DNA from: Zooshikella sp050749885
GTDB taxonomy: Bacteria; Pseudomonadota; Gammaproteobacteria; Pseudomonadales; Zooshikellaceae
Direction of reading: 5' to 3'
Length of the DNA stretch: 64,000 bases
Assembly: GCF_050749885.1 (NCBI RefSeq)
Contig: NZ_JBOIUB010000001.1
Coordinates: forward strand, 124,001-188,000
Under the pieces are notes generated by a model. That model was given only the letters and a program-made list of their open reading frames with translations. It made no database searches and had not been told where the DNA came from. Positions 17,367 to 25,817 of this stretch are shown piece after piece. Every line of letters begins with the position of its first letter. Within the stretch, counting starts at the first letter, position 1. The translations under genes were made by a program, and so were the position numbers.

Positions 17367-18167
17367 ATGGCTCGACGTAGAATGATTGAAGAGCATGAAA
17401 ATCTAGAGCGTTGGATGGTGTCTTATGCAGACTTTATTACCTTGCTCTTTGCATTTTTTGTCGTGATGTATTCCATTTCTTCAGTCAATGAAGGCAAATA
17501 TAAGCTGTTATCAGAAACCTTAGATGGTGTGTTTAATGAACCTGCGCGAAGTTTAAAGCCTGTTCAAGTAGGAGAGTTGACACCGCGCCAGCCGAAAGAA
17601 CCTGAGGAGGTTGTACAGGAGCCTAATCAGCATGATATGGCAATTGATGATATTAATAGCCCACAGGAGCCAGAAAAAGATCCTTTGGTTGAAATTGAAA
17701 GCCAGGTGCAGGACCGTTTTAAAGATTTAATCAGTAATGATTTATTGTCAGTAGCAGGCAATGAGCTTTGGGTTGAAATTGAGATGAAGTCTAGCCTGTT
17801 ATTCCCCAGTGGTGACTCTATACCGAATAATCAAGCCTTTAATGTATTAGAAAAAGTGGCTGATATATTACGTCATTATAAGAACCCAATACATGTTGAA
17901 GGTTTTACCGATAACATGCCCATTAATACCAATCAGTTTCCAACCAATTGGGAATTATCTGCCGCACGTTCAGCGGCCATTGTTAGATTGCTCGCCAGTT
18001 ATGGCGTTGATCCCCGGCAATTGGCTGCCGTTGGTTATGGCCAATTCCAACCGATTACATCAAATAGTACACCTGAAGGCAGGACAAAGAATCGTCGGGT
18101 CGTGTTGGTTATTTCCAAGAATCTTGATATTAGGCGCAGTATTCATGCGGCAGGTGCTACCCCTTGA
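17367..18167 (+). CDS. motD: flagellar stator protein MotD (MotB family)
   Basis: MotD anchors the stator to peptidoglycan and supplies the ion-carrying Asp. A single transmembrane helix at about residues 18-40 contains the MotB motif WMVSYADFITLLFAFFVVMYS with the channel Asp in YADF. A Pro/Glu-rich plug/linker follows, and then an OmpA-like peptidoglycan-binding domain (about 125-250, with GFTDNMPI and GRTKNRRVVLVI). Two ATGs occur at 17361 and 17367; AAAAGG (17353-17358) is spaced 8 nt from the second, and MARRRMIEEHENLERW matches Pseudomonas MotD, so 17367 is chosen. Confidence 0.95.
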   Translation: MARRRMIEEHENLERWMVSYADFITLLFAFFVVMYSISSVNEGKYKLLSETLDGVFNEPARSLKPVQVGELTPRQPKEPEEVVQEPNQHDMAIDDINSPQEPEKDPLVEIESQVQDRFKDLISNDLLSVAGNELWVEIEMKSSLLFPSGDSIPNNQAFNVLEKVADILRHYKNPIHVEGFTDNMPINTNQFPTNWELSAARSAAIVRLLASYGVDPRQLAAVGYGQFQPITSNSTPEGRTKNRRVVLVISKNLDIRRSIHAAGATP

Positions 18168-18334
18168 TGTTTAACAAAGCAGGTTGCTCAAGGTAATGAA
18201 TATTAAATTTTCGCGGTACGCTCATTGAGCAGATGCTAACAATTAACATAAATAATTCTTGGCTCAATTGTTGCTGTTTTTAGCGATAAAAAAACTGTCG
18301 TTGAATGATGGGGAAAGTGAATGCTGGGGGATTT

Positions 18335-19138
18335 GTGAGAATCTGGACTATTTCAAATCAAAAAGGGGGCGTAGGAAAAACGACGACCGTTGTCGCCTTA
18401 GGTGGATTATTAGCTCAGCAAAATTACCGGGTTTTACTACTAGACCTGGACCCACATGCATCTCTTACGTGTTATTTTAAGTATGATCCTGATCATTTAG
18501 AACATAGTTTATTCGATTTATTTAGCCATCAGGGCAAAGTACCTGACTACTTACCTGGCCAGTTAGTTGTTGAGACGGGATTTCGTAATTTGATGTTGTT
18601 ACCTGCAACGACATCACTTGCCGTATTAGACCGCCAAATTACGAATCAAGGTGGTTATGGGTTGGTAATTTCTCGGGCATTAATTCATCTATGGGATCAG
18701 TTTGATTATGCATTGCTGGATACACCACCTCAGCTTGGCGTATTGATGGTTAATGCATTAGCCGCAAGTCAGCGTCTGCTCCTGCCAGTACAAACTGAGT
18801 TTTTAGCATTAAAAGGTTTAGAGAGGATGCTTCATACCATGAGTATGGTGTGTCAGTCGCAGAAAAAAGCGTTACCTTTTTTAGTGATTCCTACGCTATT
18901 TGATCGTCGAACACAGGCTTCAGTGCAAAGTTTATTAGCATTGCGTAAACAACATATGGATCATATTTGGCAGTCATATATTCCTGTGGATACACGTTTG
19001 CGGGATGCAAGCCAGGCCGGTGTTCCTCCTTCAATATTTGATAAAAACTCTCGCAGTGTAAAAGCGTATAGTCATTTGTTGAAAGATCTACTGGCCATGC
19101 AACAGCAGTCCACTCCGCTTAGGACCCAAGCAAAATGA
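18335..19138 (+). CDS. parC: ParA-family ATPase for polar chemotaxis-array positioning (ParC-like)
   Basis: ParA/MinD-type ATPase in the position of Pseudomonas PA1462 and Vibrio ParC; the latter recruits chemotaxis arrays to the pole. The deviant Walker A NQKGGVGKTTT lies at the N-terminus, followed by LLLDLDPHASLT and LLDTPPQLG. GTG 18335 is preferred because it directly follows a purine-rich GGGGGA and gives MRIWTISNQKGGVG, the expected short start. ATGs at 18305/18308 would add ten residues without a ribosome site. It overlaps the next gene by 4 bp (ATGA). The symbol parC is also used for a topoisomerase IV subunit, which this is not. Confidence 0.9.
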   Translation: MRIWTISNQKGGVGKTTTVVALGGLLAQQNYRVLLLDLDPHASLTCYFKYDPDHLEHSLFDLFSHQGKVPDYLPGQLVVETGFRNLMLLPATTSLAVLDRQITNQGGYGLVISRALIHLWDQFDYALLDTPPQLGVLMVNALAASQRLLLPVQTEFLALKGLERMLHTMSMVCQSQKKALPFLVIPTLFDRRTQASVQSLLALRKQHMDHIWQSYIPVDTRLRDASQAGVPPSIFDKNSRSVKAYSHLLKDLLAMQQQSTPLRTQAK

Positions 19139-19848
19139 CCCAGGAAAGAAATACTCAAAACCTTTCTAAATCGACGGTTGTCGTCAAGGATTACTTGGAT
19201 CACCTGCTACAAGAAGTGAGTTGGGGAGAAGGCCTGGTTGATGTTGAGACAGACAGAGCAGAGGTTGTATCTGAAGTCGATTTAACACCAGCTACCGATA
19301 CGGTTGATGTTGTGTCTCAGGACGAGGTACACGCTGAGGATGAGTTAGCGACAGTTAAACCTGAGTTAGCTCCTGAAACAGTGGTGGAAGAGGATGAAGA
19401 TCAGGCTCAAGCATTTGATTGTTTGTTATTCAGTGTGAGTGGATTGCGCTTGGCGGTACCGCTTACAGAACTGGGTACAGTGCTTTCAGTGAGTGACTAT
19501 CCACTCACACGTCTGGTAGGTAAGCCCTCTTGGTTTTTAGGTGTTTTTCATTATCAGCAACAAACGTATAAAGTGATTGATACTGCCCAGTGTATTATGC
19601 CTGAGCGCTATGAACACAATACCAGCCAGGCAATTCATTATTTATTGGTGATTGAAAATTCAACATGGGTGCTCGCTGTTGATAATGTACATGAGTCTAT
19701 TACGCTCTCACCACATGAAATTCGTTGGCGCAAGCACAAAGGTAAGCGTCCCTGGTTAGCGGGTACGGTGATAGCCAAAATGTGTGCATTATTAAATATT
19801 AAAGCGCTTGCATTGCAACTCAACAGTCAAATTTATTCCAGCCCATGA
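19135..19848 (+). CDS. parP: CheW-domain protein, ParP-like array coupling factor
   Basis: This 237-residue protein has an acidic, low-complexity N-terminus (about 1-95) and a C-terminal CheW/AIF-type domain beginning AFDCLLFSVSGLRLAVPLTEL. In Vibrio, ParP links ParC to CheA and stabilises polar arrays; the equivalent Pseudomonas gene is PA1463. The ATGA overlap with the ParA-type gene implies translational coupling. The role is inferred from domain order and neighbours (cheA/cheB upstream, cheW downstream). It is not a canonical CheW, which follows separately. Confidence 0.85.
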   Translation: MTQERNTQNLSKSTVVVKDYLDHLLQEVSWGEGLVDVETDRAEVVSEVDLTPATDTVDVVSQDEVHAEDELATVKPELAPETVVEEDEDQAQAFDCLLFSVSGLRLAVPLTELGTVLSVSDYPLTRLVGKPSWFLGVFHYQQQTYKVIDTAQCIMPERYEHNTSQAIHYLLVIENSTWVLAVDNVHESITLSPHEIRWRKHKGKRPWLAGTVIAKMCALLNIKALALQLNSQIYSSP

Positions 19849-20037
19849 AGCAGAACATTGATCGTTAATTTTTTATGGAATTGGAGATGTGTTCTGTAAA
19901 GGTAGTAATAGTAAGCCCCTTCAAAAATCAACTGGGTATAGTTTGAACTAACCACTTTGATGACCATGTATTATAGTTAACTTACTTAATATGTTTAATG
20001 GCGACGCAGGATGAAAAACCTTGGTCCGGCGTAGATA

Positions 20038-20103
20038 AAGTGACTTTTATGGAATAAAAAAGTGACTTTTATTGAGCCCAAAAGAGACTTTTGTGGAGCA
20101 AAA
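20038..20103 (+). repeat. imperfect 22-bp tandem repeat (three copies) before cheW
   Basis: A unit built on AAAGTGACTTTTATGGA recurs at a 22-base period: TGACTTTT at 20041 and 20063, and AGACTTTT at 20085. A fourth partial copy (AAAAAAGTGAG) runs into the cheW ribosome-binding region. The copies lie wholly within the untranslated region, 15-80 bp before the cheW ATG. Each contains a small internal inverted repeat (AAAAGT/ACTTTT). Confidence 0.85.
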
Positions 20104-20117
20104 AAGTGAGCAGTGCC

Positions 20118-20606
20118 ATGACGACACATTCAACCCATGCCAATCAAAGTGCTGAAGATCCAATTCTTCAGTGGGTCACGTTTCGTTTAGCAAACGAAAC
20201 CTACGGTATTAATGTAATGCAGGTTCAAGAAGTGCTTAGGTACACTGAAATTGCACCTGTACCAGGTGCTCCACCATTTGTGTTAGGTATCATTAATTTA
20301 CGAGGTAATGTCGTAACGGTGATTGATACCCGTTTACGTTTTGGGCTTGCGCCTGGTGAAGTGACGGATAATACGCGAATTGTCATTATTGAAGCCGAAA
20401 AGCAAGTTGTAGGCATTATGGTTGATAGTGTTGCTGAAGTGGTTTATTTACGCCAATCTGAAATAGAAACAGCACCCAATGTTGGAAATGAAGAAAGTGC
20501 TAAATTCATTCAAGGGGTGTGTAATAAAAATGGAGAACTATTAATTTTGGTTGAGTTAGATAAGCTACTCAGTGATGATGAGTGGGCTGAGATTTCAGAT
20601 TTTTAA
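20118..20606 (+). CDS. cheW: chemotaxis coupling protein CheW
   Basis: CheW couples receptors to CheA. The 162-residue protein is one CheW (SH3-like) domain: ILQWVTFRLANETYGINVMQVQEVL, LGIINLRGNVVTVIDTR and ILVELDKLLSDDEW are diagnostic. ATG 20118 is chosen since GTGAG (20106-20110) sits 7 nt upstream and MTTHSTHANQSAEDPILQW resembles the Pseudomonas start. TTG 20091 and GTG 20106 are in frame but fall inside the 22-bp repeat array. The 270-bp gap to the previous gene suggests its own promoter. Confidence 0.96.
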   Translation: MTTHSTHANQSAEDPILQWVTFRLANETYGINVMQVQEVLRYTEIAPVPGAPPFVLGIINLRGNVVTVIDTRLRFGLAPGEVTDNTRIVIIEAEKQVVGIMVDSVAEVVYLRQSEIETAPNVGNEESAKFIQGVCNKNGELLILVELDKLLSDDEWAEISDF

Positions 20607-20632
20607 TGACTTAGCCATCGCCAAGGGTATTT

Positions 20633-21010
20633 ATGATGGACTGGTTATGGCCGCTCATAGGGATTGCCTTTATTATTGTTGTATTACAGCTGTGTATGAT
20701 GTTGGCGGCTTATCGCTGGCGATTACAGCAGAAAAGTGCTGAACAACAACTACAACGTTTACAAGAAGACTTAAAAGCTGTAGCTGCGGGTGCTATTGGA
20801 GTAGGTAAGCATTTACAGAATGTTGAAGCAAAGCTTTATCATTTGGTTGATAAGCAGGAAATTCTTGAACAACGAGACTTAGGCAGCTTGCCTTATAACC
20901 AAGCTAGCAAATTACTTGAAATGGGGGCTTCAACCCAGGAAGTGGCATCAAGTTGTGGATTAACTCAGGCTGAAGTAGAGTTATTGGCTCGGTTTCACCC
21001 AGTAAATTAA
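20633..21010 (+). CDS. DUF2802 family protein
   Basis: The 125-residue protein has an N-terminal transmembrane helix (about 4-25, WPLIGIAFIIVVLQLCMMLAA), a coiled-coil segment (about 30-75) and a C-terminal helix-turn-helix-like DUF2802 part (LGSLPYNQASKLLEMGAST...LTQAEVELLARFHP). DUF2802 genes lie directly after cheW in Pseudomonas flagellar clusters (PA1465), so position supports the assignment. Function is not established; membrane anchoring beside the array genes suggests an accessory role. ATGs at 20633 and 20636 are both possible starts. Confidence 0.85.
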   Translation: MMDWLWPLIGIAFIIVVLQLCMMLAAYRWRLQQKSAEQQLQRLQEDLKAVAAGAIGVGKHLQNVEAKLYHLVDKQEILEQRDLGSLPYNQASKLLEMGASTQEVASSCGLTQAEVELLARFHPVN

Positions 21011-21079
21011 AATATGTCCTTTGTATGATTTTCTTATAAATTTACATTTCAATCACAAAGCGGTTGCTACTTTTTTAAA

Positions 21080-21388
21080 TTACATCTCATCAGTGCCTTT
21101 ACCATCGGGTGTCCAACCGGGTGGATATTTATTTTGCAGGCGATAGGCTAAAGCAATTATTTCCGCAATTGTAATATACAGTAGTTTTGGTATTTCCTCT
21201 CCTAGATCAAGTGTCGCTAATAGTTTTGTTAATTCTGCATTTTCATAAAGCGGTATGCCGGCTTCACGGGCAATAGCAATAATTTGTTCGGCAATATCAT
21301 CCTGTCCCTTTGCGGTGAGTTTAGGTGCAGTTTCTCCATCATAAAAAAGGGCAATAGCTTGTTTGGTGGGGGGCGGTGTTTGTTTCAT
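21080..21388 (-). CDS. stand-alone FlhB cytoplasmic-domain protein (export switch-like)
   Basis: This 102-residue protein matches the part of FlhB after the autocleavage site: QAIALFYDGETAPKLTAKGQ...IAREAGIPLYENAELTKLLATLDLGEEIPKLLYITIAEIIALAYRL. It has no transmembrane segments and no NPTH motif. Such proteins (FhlB, EscU/YscU/HrcU-type annotations) can substitute for the FlhB C-terminal fragment in Salmonella. Its ATG lies 1 bp after the stop of the FliK-like gene, so the two are co-translated. Pairing of a hook-length protein with a switch-domain protein suggests a role in the specificity switch (inference). Confidence 0.88.
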   Translation of the reverse strand: MKQTPPPTKQAIALFYDGETAPKLTAKGQDDIAEQIIAIAREAGIPLYENAELTKLLATLDLGEEIPKLLYITIAEIIALAYRLQNKYPPGWTPDGKGTDEM

Positions 21389-21389
21389 C

Positions 21390-23006
21390 TTATGTTGTAA
21401 TATCTACGAGTTGATGTTGAATAGAAATTTTTTGTTGTCGGGGAATCCCTTGGGCTACATTCAAGGCTTGGACTTCTATGCCTTGATTTTTTAGGCGTTG
21501 TTTCAAGTCATCCAGTTGGGTTGCCAGTTTATTTAATACTTGGCTATGTTCTGCCCAAAATGTAGCTGATAGTTTTCGCTCAAGTAGCGTTAACTGGACA
21601 TACAACGTGCCAATAGGGTGAATATCTAACGCTAAAAATAAATCCCACTTGTGCTCTTTTGCTGCACTTTTTCCTTGTTGCTCACGTTGTTCTATCTGAA
21701 TGTGGGCATGATCAAGCCGTTGGTTATGTTGAATTGGTAATTCAAAATTCCAGCTGTTAATGAGCGTTGGATCTTGACCTATGGCATGTTGCTGATGAAG
21801 TGATATCAGCTGACTGGAGTGGATACGTAAGACTGCGCCTTGTAACAGTTTAAATAACTGCTCGATGTTGAGCGTATTGAATTCTTTCCGTGAAGGGAAC
21901 CAGGGTAACAAATAAGCAAGCGCAGGTTGATAGGGACCTGATGGCATAAGTATTGATGAGGGAGATAAATTGTTTGCAAGGTGTGGGTAGTGATTAACCA
22001 GTTGCTGTGCTGTGCGTAATAAGAGTGCTTTTAGATCATGGCTTAGTGGCGTAGATAAAAGGGGTAAATAAGAAGAATACTGCGTTTGTGGTATATTTAA
22101 TAATTTTTGCTCCATAAATATACCACTTTGTTGAAGCCAGTTGGCAAGTTGCTCAGGTTGTTGTAATTGGGAAGCGTTAGGCAAACGGTGTAACAGTTGA
22201 TTGATCGCTTGTTGCACTGTTGGTGGAAGTTGCACAAAGGAGGGTGATACTTTACCTTGTTGTAAGTAGTAATAAGCTTGTGTTAAAGGCATTGATGCGC
22301 TAAGCGTGGTCTGTAATTTATTATTTAATAAAGCGTGATGCCAAGGACCTAGTGTGGCTAATTGGGTATGTATACTGCCTTCACGATATTGCAATAGCAG
22401 TTGACTATAAAGTTTTAAGGGCTGTTCAGTATTAATCCAAAGTTGTTGCTGATTGGCGAGTTGAATTAATGAAAAATAACGCCCCCCTTGACCTAATGGA
22501 AGAGAATGATTCACCACCCAGCTTTCTTTTACTGTTGTCGCAATCACCTTAGCCGTCAGGGAAGCATTTTGATTAGATTGTAATGATTGTACAAGCTGTT
22601 GGAAAAGTTCATCCTGAACAACTTTTACAGGCAGTTGACCTGGTGATTTTAATATCAATCCGAGGGTATGACCTGGTAAATAATTAAAAGCAGACGTTAT
22701 TTTAAAGGGCTTGCCTGCAACTTCGAGTGTTAATAAATAATTTGCCGGTTCACTGACAGGAATGGCCTCACGAGGTATCGAAGGCGTCGAACCCGTTTGT
22801 GCTAATGCAGAAGATTGAAATAGAGGGGTAGAAGAGAGCACTCGTGCAGTCAGCGTGCTAAGTGTTGGTGTTGAATGTTGTGCTCCTAACAAAATACGTA
22901 GTTGAGCAATTTGTTCTTCATTTAACTGCAATTTAGCTGTAGCACTGATGTTCGATATTGGTCGAGATGTTGGAGGATCAATTGGTGAACCAGCATCAAT
23001 CATCAA
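21390..23006 (-). CDS. FliK-like flagellar hook-length control protein
   Basis: A 538-residue Gln/Leu-rich protein whose last ~100 residues resemble the FliK C-terminal domain (Flg_hook): IGTLYVQLTLLERKLSATFWAEH...LKNQGIEVQALNVAQG. FliK measures hook length and triggers the FlhB switch. The region before this is long and poorly conserved, as in FliK rulers. It is transcribed toward DUF2802 together with the FlhB-domain gene, as in some Pseudomonas. A conventional fliK may lie upstream of fliL, outside the window, so this could be a second paralogue; hence no symbol. The start is ATG 23006 (MMIDAGSPIDPP); the second codon is an alternative. Confidence 0.82.
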   Translation of the reverse strand: MMIDAGSPIDPPTSRPISNISATAKLQLNEEQIAQLRILLGAQHSTPTLSTLTARVLSSTPLFQSSALAQTGSTPSIPREAIPVSEPANYLLTLEVAGKPFKITSAFNYLPGHTLGLILKSPGQLPVKVVQDELFQQLVQSLQSNQNASLTAKVIATTVKESWVVNHSLPLGQGGRYFSLIQLANQQQLWINTEQPLKLYSQLLLQYREGSIHTQLATLGPWHHALLNNKLQTTLSASMPLTQAYYYLQQGKVSPSFVQLPPTVQQAINQLLHRLPNASQLQQPEQLANWLQQSGIFMEQKLLNIPQTQYSSYLPLLSTPLSHDLKALLLRTAQQLVNHYPHLANNLSPSSILMPSGPYQPALAYLLPWFPSRKEFNTLNIEQLFKLLQGAVLRIHSSQLISLHQQHAIGQDPTLINSWNFELPIQHNQRLDHAHIQIEQREQQGKSAAKEHKWDLFLALDIHPIGTLYVQLTLLERKLSATFWAEHSQVLNKLATQLDDLKQRLKNQGIEVQALNVAQGIPRQQKISIQHQLVDITT

Positions 23007-23126
23007 CAGGTATCCTTTGTGTGCTTTTTAACCAGTATAGTTGTTAAAATTATTAGCTGCTTAAAATACGCTTATAAAGTTGGTTATTTTGGCAGAAAAG
23101 ATAACGCTAATGGGTACCTCTAAAAT

Positions 23127-23143
23127 CCTTCGCTGTGGGTATA
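23127..23143 (-). repeat. dispersed palindromic repeat, copy 1
   Basis: Read on the minus strand this is TATACCCACAGCGAAGG. It shares the TATACCCACAGCGAA core with copies near 23391 and 46933, but the 3' half (GGGTAT) is changed to GGATTT. It lies 121 bp upstream of the FliK-like gene. Confidence 0.7.
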
Positions 23144-23390
23144 TTTATCTTAGCCTTGATTTTTCTTTTAAAAGGTATGTATGGCTGACGATTAAACTAT
23201 AAAAAAATAGGGGAAATAAGTGCTAAAAAACAAATAAGGAGTTGCGCGCTGATTTGTAATAAATTATGATCACAAAAAGCTACAGAATAATAAATTTTAG
23301 TATGATTAGTGTAATAAATATAACAATTTACTGATAAATAAGCCACGAATTTTATAAATGAATTTTTTTCATTCTCTATGAAGTTAACAG

Positions 23391-23415
23391 GGTATACCCA
23401 CAACGAAGGGTATCG
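23391..23415 (+). repeat. dispersed palindromic repeat, copy 2
   Basis: Reads GGTATACCCACAACGAAG then GGTATCG. ATACCC and GGGTAT form the arms of a short hairpin around ACAACGAA. The 3' part plus following TTAAA-rich bases is also found upstream of the second paralogue (27447-27470). This copy is ~350 bp before the 628-residue exported protein. Confidence 0.75.
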
Positions 23416-23766
23416 TTAAAAAGTAGAGCGACGTTTTGAGCGTATTTTACCCATATAACGGGTCTTAGGGGGACACCAAGAAAGGTCTAATGATCTTATT
23501 GAAGAGTAAAAAGGCATTTTTGATGTACACCAATGATCGTATGCTGCTTAAGTAATAGGTTAATTATCTACTGGTAGCGAGTGCCGGAATTACTTTTTAG
23601 TTAAGGCTTGAACGTTAGTATCGTTTTGCATGGTATGTGGTTTGGTATTTGATTATTTATACTGCACAAGCCGTGTGTGAGTAGTGGGAAATTCAAGGGA
23701 TTGGACCGCATTGGTTTTTTAGCTATATGCATTAGAAAAATAAATATTATGTTCAATGGAGGAAAC

Positions 23767-25653
23767 ATGAACAAAATTACTCGTGCTATTATTGCTGGAC
23801 TTGGGGGCGTCATACTAAGTTCAACATTGTCTGCTGCACCTTTACTGTCATCAACCAGTTTACCACTCACTGGTGATGACCTAATTCAAGCGGCCAACTA
23901 TTTTACCAGTGAAGCAGAACTTCAGCAGTTTGCGAAGTTTGTGAAAGGGTTGGACGTTTTTCCTGATCACAAAAACCCAACGACCATCGCACAGATGGAT
24001 AATAAGCAAATTAAAAAGCAGTATTATGTTCCACCTTATTTTCAAGCACCTAGAGATCAGCAAGTTGCAGGTGCAGTCGAAATAGCTGATTATGCTTTAA
24101 AACTGATGGCAGGGGTACAGACGACGGCAAGATCATTTAACTTTAAGTTAGTTGAATATACTGCTCGCCAACAAGAAATTCAGCGCTATCAAAAATCGCT
24201 TAAAGCTTTTGAGAATATGTATCAGCAAGCGCTAGAGGACAGCGAATTTTCTAAAGCTGAAATAATTAAGCAAGCTATTGTTGAATTGAAGCAGCAAATT
24301 AGCAGCTTGGAAGATGAACAGCAACAAAGTCAGCAGCAAGGACAGCAAGGTCTGGACGAAATGTACGACACATTACGTCAAGAAGTGGCTAACCAGGTGA
24401 GAATGGATCTAGCGATGCTTGGTGTACAGGCTACGTCTGAAGAATTGAAACTCTTTAATAGTAACGAGTCACAAAAAATTCTGCAGGCAATGACATCTAT
24501 GATGGCCAGAGCTAATGGTGAGGGACAGTTTGGTGTACAGCAAGGTGTCTTTAGTCAAGGCTATAGCCAAAAAGAAATGGAATATATCCGGGTATACCGC
24601 TTAATTCGAAATGATGTAAAAGTATCAGCATTATCAACAACTGCAGTGTATGCAAAAGCCGCTTCATTAACTTCACGTGTGGATAATAATGGAGACGATC
24701 CTTTAACAAACAGCAGTGGTGTGGCTAATGCGCCCCGTTTTTATCTGGCGGTGAATGGTGGCTCTAATGGCCGCTGTGGTAATACACGTAGTTGTAATGT
24801 CGTCATTGATTTAACCAGTCTAGGTGCTTATTCTGCGCTTGCTAAGACGGGAGCGAAAATTTTCCCTGTTGTGTTTGAAGCTGATGTTAAATTTAAACAA
24901 CCCGATTTTGATGGTACGTTAACGTGTGACTTTAAAACAGGTTGGGAAGCAAAAGGACGTGCTGATGTTAAAGATGGCGCTGTTATTTATGACGGTGATG
25001 TTTATAACCGCATAAAATACTCTTCTCTTGAAGAGGGGGCATGTGATTATGTTATTCGCCAGGGAGATAAAGACTCTGCAGCGTTTCATACCATCAACTA
25101 TTTGTATAAAAACTACATGCAGTTGAAAAATGAACGTGCGATTAAATCAAAAGAGGAAAAAGAACGCTATCAGCAGTATGTTACCCGTGAAGTGCAGCGT
25201 CATGCCAATATGTCTCAACAGGAGAATGGTTGGGAGTGGTATTCATTAACTACCTGGACCAGAGCATTTGGCCGTGGTTGGGGAACTGCAGTTAGCTTTG
25301 TAGTCGGTGCGGCAAGAAACTTCTACTGGCATACACGTATTGAAGACACGTCTTCCTACGATCAAGTGAAGTTTTCGACCACTATTAAAGAGCTGAACAC
25401 AGTACAAAATGTTCGCTTTACATTTGATGCGAACCCAACATTGTGCTGGAAATCTGAAGGCTTTGGTAATAAGTTCCTGTCTGCCTGTCCAACAGCAGAA
25501 TATGATGATAAGGCTGATACCGATTTAGGCAGAACTCAACAAACTTGTGAGGATCAGAGTTTTACAACTGATTGTACTGATCAGATTGAGCAAAATGAGC
25601 AGGATCAAACGACCGATGATAATGGTGTGATTCAAGATCCTTGGGCAGTATAA
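23767..25653 (+). CDS. unrecognised exported protein, 628 aa, eight-cysteine paralogue A
   Basis: I do not recognise this family. A signal peptide (about 1-23, ending TLSAA) follows a GGAGGA ribosome site; an upstream in-frame start (23677) would bury the signal peptide and is rejected. The N-terminal half is helical, with a Gln-rich coiled coil at about 145-225. The C-terminal half holds all eight cysteines: NGRCGNTRSC, LTC, GAC, LCWKS, SACP and a final pair, plus a hydrophobic stretch (GWGTAVSFVVGAA, about 510-525). It is paralogous along its length to the protein at 27491: shared FPDH, CGxxxxCNVxID, RQGxxDxxxF, CWKS and FLSACP motifs. A strong terminator follows, so it can be a separate transcript from the genes downstream. 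Confidence 0.85.
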   Translation: MNKITRAIIAGLGGVILSSTLSAAPLLSSTSLPLTGDDLIQAANYFTSEAELQQFAKFVKGLDVFPDHKNPTTIAQMDNKQIKKQYYVPPYFQAPRDQQVAGAVEIADYALKLMAGVQTTARSFNFKLVEYTARQQEIQRYQKSLKAFENMYQQALEDSEFSKAEIIKQAIVELKQQISSLEDEQQQSQQQGQQGLDEMYDTLRQEVANQVRMDLAMLGVQATSEELKLFNSNESQKILQAMTSMMARANGEGQFGVQQGVFSQGYSQKEMEYIRVYRLIRNDVKVSALSTTAVYAKAASLTSRVDNNGDDPLTNSSGVANAPRFYLAVNGGSNGRCGNTRSCNVVIDLTSLGAYSALAKTGAKIFPVVFEADVKFKQPDFDGTLTCDFKTGWEAKGRADVKDGAVIYDGDVYNRIKYSSLEEGACDYVIRQGDKDSAAFHTINYLYKNYMQLKNERAIKSKEEKERYQQYVTREVQRHANMSQQENGWEWYSLTTWTRAFGRGWGTAVSFVVGAARNFYWHTRIEDTSSYDQVKFSTTIKELNTVQNVRFTFDANPTLCWKSEGFGNKFLSACPTAEYDDKADTDLGRTQQTCEDQSFTTDCTDQIEQNEQDQTTDDNGVIQDPWAV

Positions 25654-25662
25654 GTTGAAATG

Positions 25663-25697
25663 AAAGGGGAAGCCTAATAAGGCTCCCCTTTTTTTTA
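25663..25697 (+). terminator. Rho-independent terminator after paralogue A
   Basis: AAGGGGAAGCC, loop TAATA, and AGGCTCCCCTT form a GC-rich stem with a single bulge, followed directly by a run of eight T. It lies 10 bp after the stop at 25653. Confidence 0.92.
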
Positions 25698-25710
25698 TAT
25701 GTACGCTTAA

Positions 25711-25732
25711 GTATACCCTTTGCTAAGGGGTG
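25711..25732 (+). repeat. degenerate copy of the palindromic repeat
   Basis: GTATACCCTTTGCTAAGGGGTG keeps the hairpin logic of the dispersed element (TACCCTT arm, short loop, AAGGGG arm) and its TATACCC core, but the loop differs. Membership of the family is tentative. Confidence 0.4.
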
Positions 25733-25817
25733 TTAAATATCTTAATTTTAGACCTTAATACTTGTAAGGGCAGTGCTTGTTAAGACAGCACTTTTTATGC
25801 TGAGGGAATAGTAGAAC

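Larger units (their letters stand above)
23007..23766. other. 760-bp AT-rich intergenic region
   Basis: This gap separates the divergent FliK-like gene from the first exported-protein gene. It has no supported ORF (a 68-codon minus-strand frame at 23197-23403 lacks recognisable features). It contains two copies of the palindromic repeat described separately (23127-23143 and 23391-23415, opposite orientations). Promoters for both flanking genes presumably lie here; none could be assigned. GGAGGA just before 23767 is the ribosome site of the next gene. Confidence 0.6.

Noticed and set aside
20038..20110. CRISPR-like array
   Set aside because: The 22-bp units are contiguous without spacers and no cas genes are present.
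20091..20117. TTG start for cheW
   Set aside because: It falls inside the 22-bp repeat array; ATG 20118 has a spaced ribosome site and a typical CheW N-terminus.
23677..23766. Extended N-terminus for paralogue A
   Set aside because: The GGAGGA ribosome site and signal peptide both point to ATG 23767.
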